From Pleurotus djamor (taxonomy: Eukaryota; Basidiomycota; Agaricomycetes; Agaricales; Pleurotaceae), in NCBI GenBank assembly GCA_029747585.1, contig JAPEVF010000131.1:35965-99964 (forward strand): a DNA stretch of 64,000 nucleotides. Direction: 5' to 3'. Positions 46,716 through 58,215 of the stretch are shown here, piece after piece (positions within the stretch are counted from its first letter, which is position 1; each line of letters opens with the position of its first letter). The position numbers and the translations under genes are program-made. The notes below the pieces were generated by a model. It was not told the DNA's origin, searched no databases, and worked only from the letters and a program-made list of their open reading frames with translations.

Positions 46716-47449
46716 CTATGTAGCATACGCCTGGTGTGTATCTTCATCCCCCATTGAGGGTTAACACGTAAAAGTTCTAGGGGTCTCCATAAGATGGGCA
46801 CTGTTTACCACAAATAGCAGTTCATCCCATCGCTGAGGCGTTTGTACCGAGGGTCCACTAAGCCCGTCGTTCGGTTTGTCGAAGCTGCACGCTGCGTTAC
46901 TCGCTATCTAAGGGGGGAAGTTCGNCCCCCACGAGACGAGCAGGAAGTAAGCGACAGATTGCCTAATGTGATGTAACTGGCGACACGAGATGATGTTTCT
47001 CGCGTGAATGAAGCTGGATTTAGGCTTCTTCCGATGTGGGTCGAAGCTTCTGTAATTATCGTGATTAGACATAAGCGGTATGGAAGGACCGTGGAGGACA
47101 AAGAACCCGCGTGAATGCGAGGGAGAATGCGGATATTAGATCTGCCCTGGCTGGAACATGGTGGCCGAATGGTGTCGCGCGTAAGCTGGTGGAAAACGAT
47201 GGGCAATGATGTGAAGGAAAAGGAAAAAGACCTTGAACCCAAAACGACGTTTCCTCCGAGCCTTGCCATAGATAGAAGAAGAATGACCACGACCCTCGGT
47301 TGGATTGGTCAGAGGAGAAGTGCGACTGGTCAGATGGAAGGAGTTGGAAGTAGGATAATTGATATATATAAAGGGTGATTTGCGGTTGAACCAGCAGCGT
47401 TCTGTCTGTTAGTAAACTCATTGACAAGATCCGCCAGTGCTTCGACTAA
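46716..47449. other. Intergenic stretch with a plus-strand TATA motif
   Basis: No supportable gene. An ATATATATAAAG motif at about 47362-47373 on the plus strand precedes the small ORF at 47450 by about 80 bases. Confidence 0.4.
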
Positions 47450-47683
47450 ATGGAGGCGGCATCAGTGTTTAAGAAGCGGCTGAGTGTGACGCGAACCATA
47501 CTTTCAGTCCGTGCAGTCTGGAACATGGGATGGTTGACGGGGCTTACAGGATATGTTGGCAGAATGCAAGTACATGTGATGATTGAGTCCTGGAGATACA
47601 ACAAGGTAATTTACAACAAACGCGCAGGAGGAAAGCAACAAAATAACATAACGAGGAGTGATTCAACCGGTTCGATCTTCTGA
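47450..47683 (+). CDS. Possible small gene with a TATA box
   Basis: A 77-residue ORF starting MEAASVFKKRLSVTRTILSV. The only support is a well-placed TATA motif about 80 bases upstream and an intact frame. It ends 14 bases before the stop of the convergent polymerase-subunit gene. No domain is recognisable and coding use is not distinctive, so it may be chance or a non-coding transcript. Confidence 0.25.
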   Translation: MEAASVFKKRLSVTRTILSVRAVWNMGWLTGLTGYVGRMQVHVMIESWRYNKVIYNKRAGGKQQNNITRSDSTGSIF

Positions 47684-47696
47684 CCCATTCTTACTT

Positions 47697-48534
47697 TTAA
47701 ACTTCATAGCGATTGAAGACGGACTGGGAGTACGCTGGGTCTTCGGAGGCTGATTTTGTGGTGAGGATCTCGTAAACCTGATCGAGCAAAGGGGTTAGGG
47801 CGACGCAAAATGGGGAATTGGACTCAACAGACCTCTTTAGGAGGATTCAATCCCATGGCCTTTGCTCTTTTCCAGCGGTCAATCCGAGAAACCCCAGCAC
47901 AGGGGCCGTATGTGTAAGTCCTTGGAGATGCAATCAGGCACGAAAACGAAAAGTTCGAGAGATAGATAGCATACAAGTCGAACACACGGAGGATTTGGCT
48001 GATTTTGGATTCATCTTCGGCATGAACTGACGAAACAAGTTAGTGTATGCGACATACAAGTTTGTTTTGTAACTCACTGGGGGGCAGATGACCCATATCA
48101 TTCTGGACTTTGCCAAAGTGACTCCTCCATCTCCCATCCGAGTCCGCGAGGTCGGCGGGAAGTACATTCTTCTTCGTGCTACGACTGTCCACGTCGAAGG
48201 AGTTACTGCTCCTGAAAACTCCCTTCTTGACGATACTCTGGCTCTCTTTCTTCACTTCTTTTGCATGAGCACTGCGCTGCTTTGGAGTGGGTACGTATTC
48301 ATCAGAGTCAATCTCCTCTTCGACAAGATCCTCTGAAGAGGACGATGTCGACGACTCTACGTCCTCAATGGGGTCTGGGGTATGCCGTGCAGGGGCTGAC
48401 ATCGTACGAGTAACCCCCTTCTTCGACTTTGGGTTGACTGCGCTAGCCGTGCGTTTTGACGAAGTGAAGCCGAGCACTCCTTGCTTCATATTCGGTATTC
48501 TCTGAGATGCACGCTTTGGTGTGGATGGAGACAT
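47697..48534 (-). CDS. cdm1: DNA polymerase delta small subunit (POLD4/Cdm1)
   Basis: Exons 48534-48078, 48026-47975, 47920-47833 and 47777-47697, giving 225 residues. The N-terminal 110 residues are disordered with a basic start (MSPSTPKRASQRIPNMKQGV) that resembles a PCNA-interaction-type QxxLGF motif (QGVLGF). The conserved C-terminus reads GRWRSHFGKVQNDMGHLPP, SKISQILRVFDL, TYGPCAGVSRIDRWKRAKAM, GLNPPKEVYEILTTK, the hallmark of the fourth (smallest) subunit of DNA polymerase delta. It stabilises the replicative polymerase in the nucleus. The last intron has a GTCTGT donor; if it is retained, translation stops at 47824-47826 right after the conserved NPPKEV. The splice chain is consistent in phase throughout. 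Confidence 0.9.
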
Positions 48535-48879
48535 GTTTTCGTTGCGACGAGGTGGATGTTAGAGTTTAAGATTGTTTTGCCCCCTGACTGGATCCAGACT
48601 CGATTCACTCAGCATGAGCGGCTATTTCTGCACAGCCACGGCACGCCGACAAAGATCCAGGACGTAAATTCGGATGTTCCTTGCATGTTCCCCACCCGGG
48701 CGCGATGCTTTTGCGACTTGGCTCGTACCAGGACCTGGCTGACACGCTCTCTTCCACGAACAACTTGTAAAAATGTAGGGCAAAGGACGTTTGAGCCTTC
48801 ACTTGGGAGGAGCACAGCACTCCGAGTCGGCCTCAACGCTTCGATATTGGCTGGTCCAACCTCAGAACGTCCGTCAATA
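48535..48879. other. Divergent promoter between polymerase-subunit and hydrolase genes
   Basis: 345 bases between two divergent starts (48534 minus, 48880 plus). Shared regulation is possible; no specific element identified. Confidence 0.35.
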
Positions 48880-50034
48880 ATGCTTGCTTTATCAATCTTC
48901 GCTGGACTACCTCTGGTTCTTTGGGTGTACAAGGTAATCATTACGCTCATCACAACGTCAACCTGTCTGAAATATACTTCGCAGTGCTTGATGCTTGTCC
49001 TCTTTCAGCGGAAGATTATATACATGGGTATTTCATTTCATACAGCATATCCACTCGGTAATAGCCTCTCACAAGAACGAACACTAGGATATGCACCTAT
49101 AGGTGCAAGGGGCGAATCCCTGTCTAGTGTGTCCCGACGTTCGTTGAGTGGGGTTGTTTGCGAGGAAATTACCATCCCCAACGGCCCCAAAACATCGCTA
49201 TCCGGGATCATAGTTCGCTCAGAAGCGGAGATTTCAAGAGCTGCTGACGCCGTGATCATCTATTTCCAAGGTATGGACGTCTTTTGAGCGAGACTCTCGC
49301 TAATGATTTTAGGAAATGCCGGAAACCCCCTCCAACGTGTACCCGTATTCCAAAGTCTACTCTCCTCGCAAGCACGTCGCAACTCCAACTTGGTACTCGA
49401 AATCGTAGCCGTAGCACCAAGGTCCTACTGGAAATCAACCCCTCGACGTCCCACGCAGCCGGGTATCCTCTCTGATTATCACTGCGTCCTCCAGTATGCC
49501 CTCAATCGCTATCCGTCTACTCCGATCATCTTATACGGCCATTCTCTCGGTGGTTCCATCTCCACCTGCTTAACTTCCACGCTAGCCGACACAAAGATTC
49601 AATCGCAAGCCTTGGACAACGCGAACGACCCGCGATATTCGCAAATAAAAGGTTTAATCCTCGAAAACCCTTTCACTTCAATTCCCGACATGGTCAGAGC
49701 ACTGTATCCCGAACGTTGGGTCCCCTACCAATATCTAGCACCATTAGCGTTCGACAAATGGGACGCTTTGACGGCCATGCGCACCGCGTCACCTCATACC
49801 GTACTCGGAAGGTTAAAGCAAAACACGCTGACGATCGTGAGCGAGAAGGATGAAGTGGTACCACCCGAAATGAGCCATCGCCTGGCTGATTCCATAGGCC
49901 CCGTTCCCAAGTCCTCGGTTTTATCCCGCACGGTGATCATGAGAGGCGCACTTCATGAGAATGCCTGGCAAAAACATCAATGGTCCGTGGAAATGGTACA
50001 GTACATAAAGGACATCCTAGGCCAGAAGGTATAA
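48880..50034 (+). CDS. BEM46-family alpha/beta hydrolase (membrane-anchored)
   Basis: Start MLALSIFAGLPLVLWVYK is an N-terminal membrane anchor. With small introns at about 48934-48984, 49026-49085 and 49271-49313 the protein continues CLMLVLFQRKIIYMG, YAPIGARGESL and IIYFQGNAGNPLQRVPVF, matching BEM46/ABHD13-type hydrolases. The nucleophile elbow is YGHSLGGSIS; later ILENPFTSIPDMVRALYP, TIVSEKDEVVPPEMSHRLAD (acid) and GALHENAW (His) complete the Ser-Asp-His triad. Fungal BEM46 proteins sit at the ER and cell periphery and affect polarised growth and auxin-related metabolism; exact substrate unknown. An intact, ordinary member of the family. Confidence 0.88.
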
Positions 50035-50341
50035 CCATACCATGATAGACGATTAAATGGGGGCACCTTCGCATTATCAATGGGCTAATAAGCACACAGT
50101 ATGATAATCATAGAATACATATACGCCAACTCGGATGGGGTTCGAGTGTTCATCGACCCCTCCACTAAAGACCGTAAAATTTCAGTCGTGAGTTGTTCTA
50201 CCATGAGTAAGTATGGGTTAGGACTATTCCAACATCAACGTGTTGTAGAAGTGCTCTGTGGGCATCGACATCAACATGGGACCACTAGGCGAGACACGGG
50301 GGGTTGAGATGACGGTGCTGGGTGCGAGCCGCGGTGGCTTG

Positions 50342-52478
50342 TCAGGCAGGGGGAATGTGAGTCGTTATGACTTGCAAGAGCTCTTCCGCAACCTTTGCGG
50401 ATGGAAGCTGCAAATAAGTGGCAATTAGGGAGGCGAAGAATTGATAGAGTAGGGGGAGCGACGAACTCGGAGGTTGTAGTGTATGGTATTACCGTCCTCA
50501 ATGGAGCTGAATCGTAAGTATCGGGGATCTTGTGCTATAGAAAAGCGTATGCCATGGAATAAAGTGACGTTAAGGATCACGGTGAACACGGCTTCTTTTC
50601 TCATCACTGCGAGGATGGCAAAGAGATAAGACACAGACAGAGTCGTGGGTTTGACACGTACCTATCCGGCTAGAACTTTTATCGTCATCGTCACGGTATA
50701 GCAATTTAAGTGTTCCGGTCCCTCTCTCCTTCCACGAATTTTCGGCCAATGAGAATAGCTTCGCGCGGACTTGATGCACGGTGGTTTCATCTTCCTCGCC
50801 GGTGACAACTGCAAACAGAGGTATGAAAACAATACAGACGAAGAGGAAGGAGACACCAACCATCCTGTTCGGAGAGGACGAGCTTGGCCTCCTCATCTTC
50901 GCTTTGTGCGGCATCTTCATCACCAGTGGTAGCCCTCAACCTTTCTCCAAATGTCAGCTGCCCTTCATCTTTCGTATCCTTCTCATCTTCATTCCCACTG
51001 TCTTTCTCCGATGGCTCTGATGAACTAGCCTTAGAACTGCCATTGACGATCGGAGAGTCAGCCCTGGCGCGTTTGGGAGTCGGAGCGAAGGCCTGGATAC
51101 CAGAGGACGCATAGGCAGAGAAAGCACTGCTATGGGCGGCATTCGCGCGACGGGTGGGGGATTTACTTCTACCTAACTTCGATGATGAGCCNAGGCCTGG
51201 AGATTTGGCCCTAGCTGCAGCCGTAAAGGGGGACGATGAGGACGCGAAAGCTTCGAAGCCTGAGCGCTTTGTGGCGGGGGTGGCTGAACTGTGGGTCGGA
51301 GTGGTTGGAAAGGGAGACGGTGTAGGGGATGGGCTCGCAGGTGGAAATCTGGACGCGCCGGCCGTGAAGAGGCTCTTGCCTTTGACAGAGGCAAAAGGGG
51401 AACTGGTGGAAGCGTAGGACATGAAGCCACCCTTGAAAGCAAAGTTGTGGGTATATANCATGATAGAACTTGATCACTTACGAATTTCGGAGTGGATACG
51501 GATGTGCTTGCTGGTTTTTCCGGGGGAGGAGAAGGCCGCTTCGCCTCCCTAGGATTATTATCAACCTTGTCACTTTCGTCGCGAGCGCGTTTGACAGGTT
51601 CAACTACACTTGAGTGATTCGGCGTTGTCCCGGCCTCTTGAGGGCCTTGACTGGTTCCACGCTGGAAGAACTTGCGCTTTACACCTTTAGGATCTTCGGT
51701 TTCGTCAACATCGGAGGATTTGGCACCGTCTTTGATATCTTGTGGCGGCACATCGGAGGCACCGAGGTCCGAAAGCTCAGCAGGCTGAGGGGCTGGGGAC
51801 TGGTGGGTGCTTGTAGATTGGAGAGGTTCTGATGGCGGTGTGGGTAGTACGTGTTCTGCGCCGTTCGGATCGACGTGCGTGGTACCGTTATCGACGACGG
51901 ATTCAGGAACGGTCTGTTCAGAGACCTCGGCATCCATATCAACCTCCTCTACCTCGGCCATGGCCTTCATATTTCGCCAACTGAGGTCCTCTACGCCCTG
52001 CGATATCTGGCGCACCTTGATTTTGATTTCCTGGGGCGGGGAGGTTCCCAACATCGTCGGCGAAGGTGATCGTGATCTTGAGCCATCTTCCTCTTCTCGC
52101 GTCGAGTCAAGGTGTATCCTGTTCTTCTTTGCTGGCGTCCGTGCGTGGTCAAATCGAATTGAGGCGTCGTCCTGAGGTGACCGAGAATACCATATCAGCT
52201 CACACGCACATGAGGCAAAGGTTAAAGTTGCACACAACCTGCAGTCTTGGCGTCGTCGCCGGTTCCAACGAGACCTCTCGTTCTCGTTTCTGAGGTAACT
52301 TAATCTCTGTTCCAATATACGCGACGATCAAGGATTCCATGAGGATTATGACTACAAGGCAAGAGGGTAATATGCGAAACACACCTGTCTCGGTTGACTC
52401 TGGCGGTGTCGCTGATGGTGAGCCCTTCTCGGAGTCCATCTGCCTATCTGAATGGTGAGGGGACGATGTGTCTGCCAT
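50342..52478 (-). CDS. Ran-binding-domain protein (Yrb2/RanBP3-like)
   Basis: About seven exons from MADTSSPHHSDRQM (ATG at 52478). Basic nuclear-type regions (RKREREVSLEP-like, GVKRKFFQRG, EPVKRARDES) and imperfect Gly/Phe/Ser-Ala-Phe units (FMSYASTSSPFAS, GFEAFASSSSPFT, AFSAYASSGIQAF) precede LTFGERLRAT. The C-terminal RanBP1-type domain reads EDETTVHQVRAKLFSL, WKERGTGTLKLLYRDDD, VMRKEAVFTVILNVTLF and ends with an amphipathic helix (AKVAEELLQVITTHIP). Such proteins bind Ran-GTP; Yrb2/RanBP3 assists Crm1 nuclear export. Absence of FxFG repeats argues against Nup2/Nup50. The splice model is by eye but every exon adds domain sequence in order. Confidence 0.8.
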
Positions 52479-53243
52479 TGGGAAGGCTGAGGATGTGGTG
52501 GATGAATTGCAAGGGGAGCACAACCAAAACAGAGCCGTGAAGCTAACCACTTTCGGCTATCCCCGACGCCGTTTCCACTGCATATCTTGCGCTTTACAAG
52601 TACAATGGCCTATTGTACTTTGTACTGCCTTGAATGAAAAGGCTTCTGGCCTCAAAATTGTCCTCTAAGTATCCTACCGCCGATACTCTGAACATTCGTC
52701 TGATTCTTGGGATCAATTTTTCGCCTCGGGGATCTGTTGGTGTGGGCCCAAGTCCGTTGAACTTAGCTTCAATGGGCGCGTATCGGTTTCCAAATTCCCT
52801 TTGACACTGACCCAGTGTCTTGTAAGTTATGGATCCATCGACCAATGCGTGACCTGGCATCGTATGAATTATCAACGGCTGCTCGCCTGTCTTGGGATCA
52901 TGGTGGAGGTCTGTCGAATCTGCCAATAATGTTTGTTTCATTACAAGTCTAACCATGCGCCATCACTTAAGTATACTCTTTGTGCAAAGAGTTCAACCAG
53001 TTTGTATGCAAAGTATCGAAAACATTGTGACGCAAACGCAGCTACGCAATTGATAAGAATACGAGAACATCTATATGCAAAGTCAAATAGAGCCATCCCG
53101 TCCCTGAAAAATCGACCCAAACCCATGTATGTAGAGGCAAAAAAGATGAAAAACGCGAACATTATGTGAAGATATATACATGACATGTCCGTCGCCATAT
53201 AGATACTCAGCCAAAGACCCAAAAAGAAGAGAGAAAAATGAAA
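52479..53243. other. Intergenic between Ran-binding and histidine-kinase genes
   Basis: Holds a 120-residue minus-strand ORF (52594-52956) without known motifs or splice partners. Otherwise AT-rich 3' flank of the kinase gene. Nothing further supported. Confidence 0.35.
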
Positions 53244-56200
53244 CTACGTAGCAGAATATTTGTTGGTCACAACCGGGGTTTCGGCACCCGTGTTATTGGG
53301 TGTGTGCCCGCGTTTTCGTTTTTCATCCGCGTTGATGAGCATCTCCCGAAGACTCCTCTCGAAGACGGGCTTCGTCAACACACTAGTACATACCGTTCAG
53401 CGAAAGCGTCGACAAAAAGGAAAGATCACATACTGATCAACACCAGCTTCCAGGTACTCTTGTTGATCTATCACACAGACGTACCACTTATCAGGGAACA
53501 GATTCGATCAGGTATCATTCTCACTCACCATTTAGCAAAGCGTTGCCTGGAAATCGTTAGCATTCACATATATTTAGAAAGATCTTCATCACTTACCTGT
53601 CACGCCAACAACAAAATCTTTCCTGCCCATCTCCCGCAATTTGGTAACCGCTTCGAGGCCTGACATAACCGGCATCGAATTGTCGAGGAACACCGCGGCG
53701 TACTTGCCCTCCTGGAAATAGGTGGGTTGCTCCTGTTCCAATATTGGGCCACCACTGTGAGAGCCATCGCTTGATGGTGTCTCGCCGTGGGGAGCCAGCA
53801 GCATCTCCAGTGCGATCTCGCCGTTCTCCGCGGTCGAAACAGTGCATCCAAGTCGCGACAAGATACGTTTCATCAGGGTGCGCGTCAGTGGATCATCATC
53901 CACTACCAAGACGTTCATCCCCGACTCGAAGGGAAGTGTCTGACAGGAGCCGTTGGGGTTCCCACGAGCATTGTCAAAGGTGCTGAGAGAAGGCGATGAC
54001 GGGGATGAACCGATCCCTCCAGAAGCACCGGAGGTGTGTGTCGACGTCGTAGGATGAGCATCGGCCGTAAAGGATCTTTGTGTCGGCATTTGGACGAACG
54101 TCGGACGTGGCGGGTGCGTAACACCGTCATCAAAGGGCTCCCGAGCTTGAGAAGGGGGAGGATCTGGTACATCTTCATCGGCAGGACTGGACAGTTCAAA
54201 TTGTGTACCAGTCGAAGAGTCTCCGATAGTTCGAGTGGGAACAGAATCCGGGTTATCCAGAGATATTTCGACACGACCCCCTGCCAAAAACGATTTATAA
54301 ACATAAACGGGGGAAACGCGTAAAAATTTAACCTTGGTCCATTAGTCCTTGCAAGGTCGTTGACCGCATGGTGGAGACATTCAACTGCGATCCTCCGCAA
54401 AAACTCGCCGAACCCGCCAAGTCAGTAGACGGACTAGGGGAATGTTTGCAAGGCTCTGGTGATCTGGCTTGAGGAAACCGTCCAAAATCAGAAGGGTCTG
54501 CGGATTTATCGGAGCCGAGGTCCGCAAGCGCCCCTGTGAATGCCTTTTTACCGACACCGAGAGCTACATCGACAGTCGTAAGCAGGAAACGAGGTAGAAT
54601 TCACTTTGAACACTTACGAAGTTCGACCCAGAAGGTTGACCCTTCTCCAACTTTCGAACGAACACCAAGGCGACCTCCGCTGGACTTGACAATGGAGCGA
54701 ACCAGGGCTAGACCAAGCCCAGTGCCTTTGCCACCTAGAAAAAAGACGTCAGTACTTCAGTCCGGTAACATAGCGTATCTGAATGATGATACCTTGCTGC
54801 CTGCCCTGTTCGGTTTGATTGAAAGCAGCTACCAAGGATAGACTTCAGCAAAGGACCGACACATGCAAGAGAGCGACTCACAAAACAGATTACTTTCAAC
54901 CATGTCACGACGCTTGATACCACATCCTGTATCAGATACTTCGATCCTCACAACAATCCACTCAAGATGAGGAGGAGCGTCATTGTGGTTTATGTTATGT
55001 TGGGACAAGTGTCTCGTTGAAAGGGGCAGGTCCGAGGACGAAGATGCGGGCTCATCCGGAGGTATGTCATATTCGTTCATATACTCTGGGGGAGAATTGG
55101 GAAGGACTAGCTGCGTCTTGACAGTCAACTTGCCCCCCGTTGGAGTAAATTTGCAAGCGTTACTGGAGATAGAGGTTCGAATATATGTGGGTGCGAAAGC
55201 TCAACCACCTACCTAGCAAGGTTGGTGACGATCTGCCTGAGTCTAGTTTCATCCCCGACAACTAGCCCGTCTATGGCAGGTTGCCCTCGGAGATGGTTCT
55301 TGATGTCCGTACTACTATACTTCAGAGCCTCGTACGCAGCGCATCTAGCAACCTGGGCCAAGCATCCGGAAAATCAGTGACGCTTGCATATCGAGATTGC
55401 TCTACTTACCAAGTCGATGTTAGGGTCGAGGTGAGTCACCAATTCCAAGTTGCGAGCATCTGTCGCAAGCCGCAGAGGGATGAACAGCGATCTCATCACA
55501 TGATGTAGGGCATAAGGCTGTTTGAGAGGATCAGCGGGAAGACACTTAGCGATGCCATGTCGGGCTTACTCTAGAAGCCGACTCAAATCGGCCGCTATCC
55601 ATACGATTGCTGGAGAAGATGTTCTGATGAATGTGAAGAACAGAAAACATGACACAACCCACAAATCAAGGACATCGTTCAGAACTAAGAATAATGAGTG
55701 AGTAGGGAAGAAAATGGAGGTGTGATAATTGAAACCTTTGCTCATCATGGATAAGGACCCTTCCAGAGCTTTGAACTCTATTTCTTGCGCTTTAGCTACT
55801 GTTCCAGAAGCTTCCATATTTTGAACAGCGAGGACTAGGTAAATGTAAGAGACATTGAATGGGGGACTTAGAAGTTACGCACGGGCAGTGTTCAATGGAA
55901 CTCGGACCTGTGCTGGCGGACTAAATTGAGAACAGCGTCTCAAAAGGAATAAACAAACTTATCATGGAAAACGTATCTAGGAGCGATAATCAAGTTTTGG
56001 AGTTCCAAGGGGGAAATAAAAACGTACGATGTAAGACGCCGCTTCGATTCAGCTGCTTTCCGCTCATTTATCTGCGCCTTCTGCGCCTGTTTGGCATAGA
56101 GCTGGAAATGAGGGGCATTCAAGGACGCTCTCTCATATGGTTATATCACGCGTACCTTGAGCTGATCCCGAATTGTAAAGATGCGTCGTTCCGACTGGAC

Positions 56201-58215
56201 CAAAGTCAGAACATACGGCGACAGAGAAAATGAAGTACGCACGGATTCTTTCATGTAGTGAATATATAACAAAAACGTATGAAAGACCTGTGCCCTGTAT
56301 GAAGAAGAACGCAGTGCTCCGAAACCTTCACACTCACAGCAAAATTGATCATAGCTAAACCAGGTATTCAGCAAAGTGAAGAATTCGGGTCATACAAACG
56401 GGCTTACTCCGAGCCCATGGTGTGCGATCCGGGGCGATGGCAGAACAAGTGCTATCACAGATGTTCCGAGATCAGTCTAACGACATGCTAAGTGCAACGT
56501 AACTTACAATATGAAGAAAGTGAGGGCACCGAGGGCGCCAGAAATCCTGTTCATTTTCAGACCGAACAGAGCGATCACTTGCAAAGCCTTTCACCGAACT
56601 TAGAGCGGGAGAATACTAACAAGCAATCAACTCACTGTGCAATAGTACATGGTCCCTAGGAAATCTCTAGTCCCACAACCGAAAAGCGACCGAGACGGCT
56701 TATAGAAGCCACAGAGATACCTGGGAAAGAGGGGCGTAAATAAGTCCTCCAGCTTCCAGGTGTAAGATGAGTTTACATACATAAACAATACTTGATATAA
56801 ACCCCTAGGGTCGATTTAGTGAATTTGAGGGACAGAGACGGGGATCCTGTTGACATACCATGCCCAGATTGAAACGCCCAAAAAACATTGATAGAGAACG
56901 ACTCTGTCCCGAGGCCAATTGAACATAATCATCAATCTGTCCCCACTTTCGTCAGGCGGAGTTTCTCTACGAGCTGAAGTCGACTCACATTACGGGTACA
57001 CTGAGAACGGGCGCAAACTTGAGAATAAGTGGGGGGTCAAGGTGAGTGAATGCTGCGCAAGAGGGTATGAGCAGGCTAATGTACGTACTGCATAAAAGTA
57101 TATCTTATCCATCAAAGTGAATGGTCTTGGCACGAATGCGAGCCCAAGAACCCAATTCACAATTAGCCAGGCTGCAGACCATCCCGCCAGAGACTACCAG
57201 GTGACAATTGGGTTTAGGTTTACAGAGGTTCAGAAGATGCTGGACGTACCTTTGCGTAGAACCAGTTATCCCCCATATAGCGCTTCTCCGAGCGAAGATC
57301 TGGAAAACTCGAGTTGAAGAAATGCAACAAGTTGGGCCATAGTCTCCACCGTAGAATCGACAGGACTGTCAAACTCCCCCAAAACCCGGTATGCGCGATA
57401 CTCTCGTGATCACTAGAGCCCGTGTGAGGATGGCTATCCCCTCCCGACTTGTCAGGTGTTCCACCATTCTCAGATTGTGTAACCGACGATTTGTTGATTT
57501 CCTCCGACCACACTCGGTCCACGACAATTTCATCGACAAAATCATCCTCTCCCTCCGGGATGTAAATCGTGCGTGACACACTATCTCCAGCACTTTCCTC
57601 GAGCAACGAACTTGTCGACGGAGCAGTCCCCGTGCCCATGCGCCGCTTCAAGCTAGCCCAGTACATAGCGAGATTATAGCCAATACGAGCCACTTTCTTC
57701 CGCTTCCCGGCACCACCACCGTCCATGTTGTGAGACACGGGCGGGGGCAGTTCTTGCTGGTCATCTTGAGGCAGCGTTTTCGTGGAAATTTCGGGGTCGA
57801 TCTCGTCCTTGTTGGCATACTGCTGCTGGCGTGCAACTTCCTCTGTCCATTTGGTAGAGGAGCTACTGGAACCCGACAGCGTCCAAAACGGCATTCGACG
57901 GCTGGCCTCCAAAGTGGGGGGAGGGACGAGCTGAGCGAGCTCCTGGAAATGATGAGGGTATGGTGGCAAGAGGAGATTTCCCAAATGCGTCACCTCCTTT
58001 TCTGTGTTCGCGGGGTTCGCTGTGCCTGAGAAGAACCCTGAATAATTCCGTGTCTCCGCCAAGTAAGTTGAGGTTGGGTACCAGAATGCTGGTGGAAAGC
58101 AAGTGGTGAGCCAGCCGTCACTCAGGAAATCTTTTTGCAGTATTTTCTCACTTCGAATACGTGGGGAGTATGTGTCTGCAAAATTATTGTAAGAAGAAGC
58201 CTGAAGGGCATCCAT
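53244..58215 (-). CDS. Membrane hybrid histidine kinase
   Basis: Many exons. Exon 1 (58215 to about 57260) encodes a soluble region ([20 protein letters not shown]...), followed by hydrophobic exons with several membrane segments ([20 protein letters not shown]). The phospho-acceptor region appears near 55990-55760: FHD, then after an intron VRVPLNTA and [20 protein letters not shown]. The ATPase domain: [19 protein letters not shown] (N box), VSDTGCGI (G1) and [11 protein letters not shown] (G2). The receiver domain: [27 protein letters not shown] (phospho-acceptor Asp), HVLTKPV (Lys). It ends TNKYSAT. It should sense an environmental cue at a membrane and feed a phosphorelay toward an HPt protein; the stimulus is unknown. 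The intron inside the H box lacks a clean GT donor. The 5' end could extend upstream. Confidence 0.87.

Noticed and set aside
52594..52956. 120-residue minus-strand ORF next to the Ran-binding gene
   Set aside because: Open frame only; no domain, signal, splice partner or promoter motif, so it may be chance.
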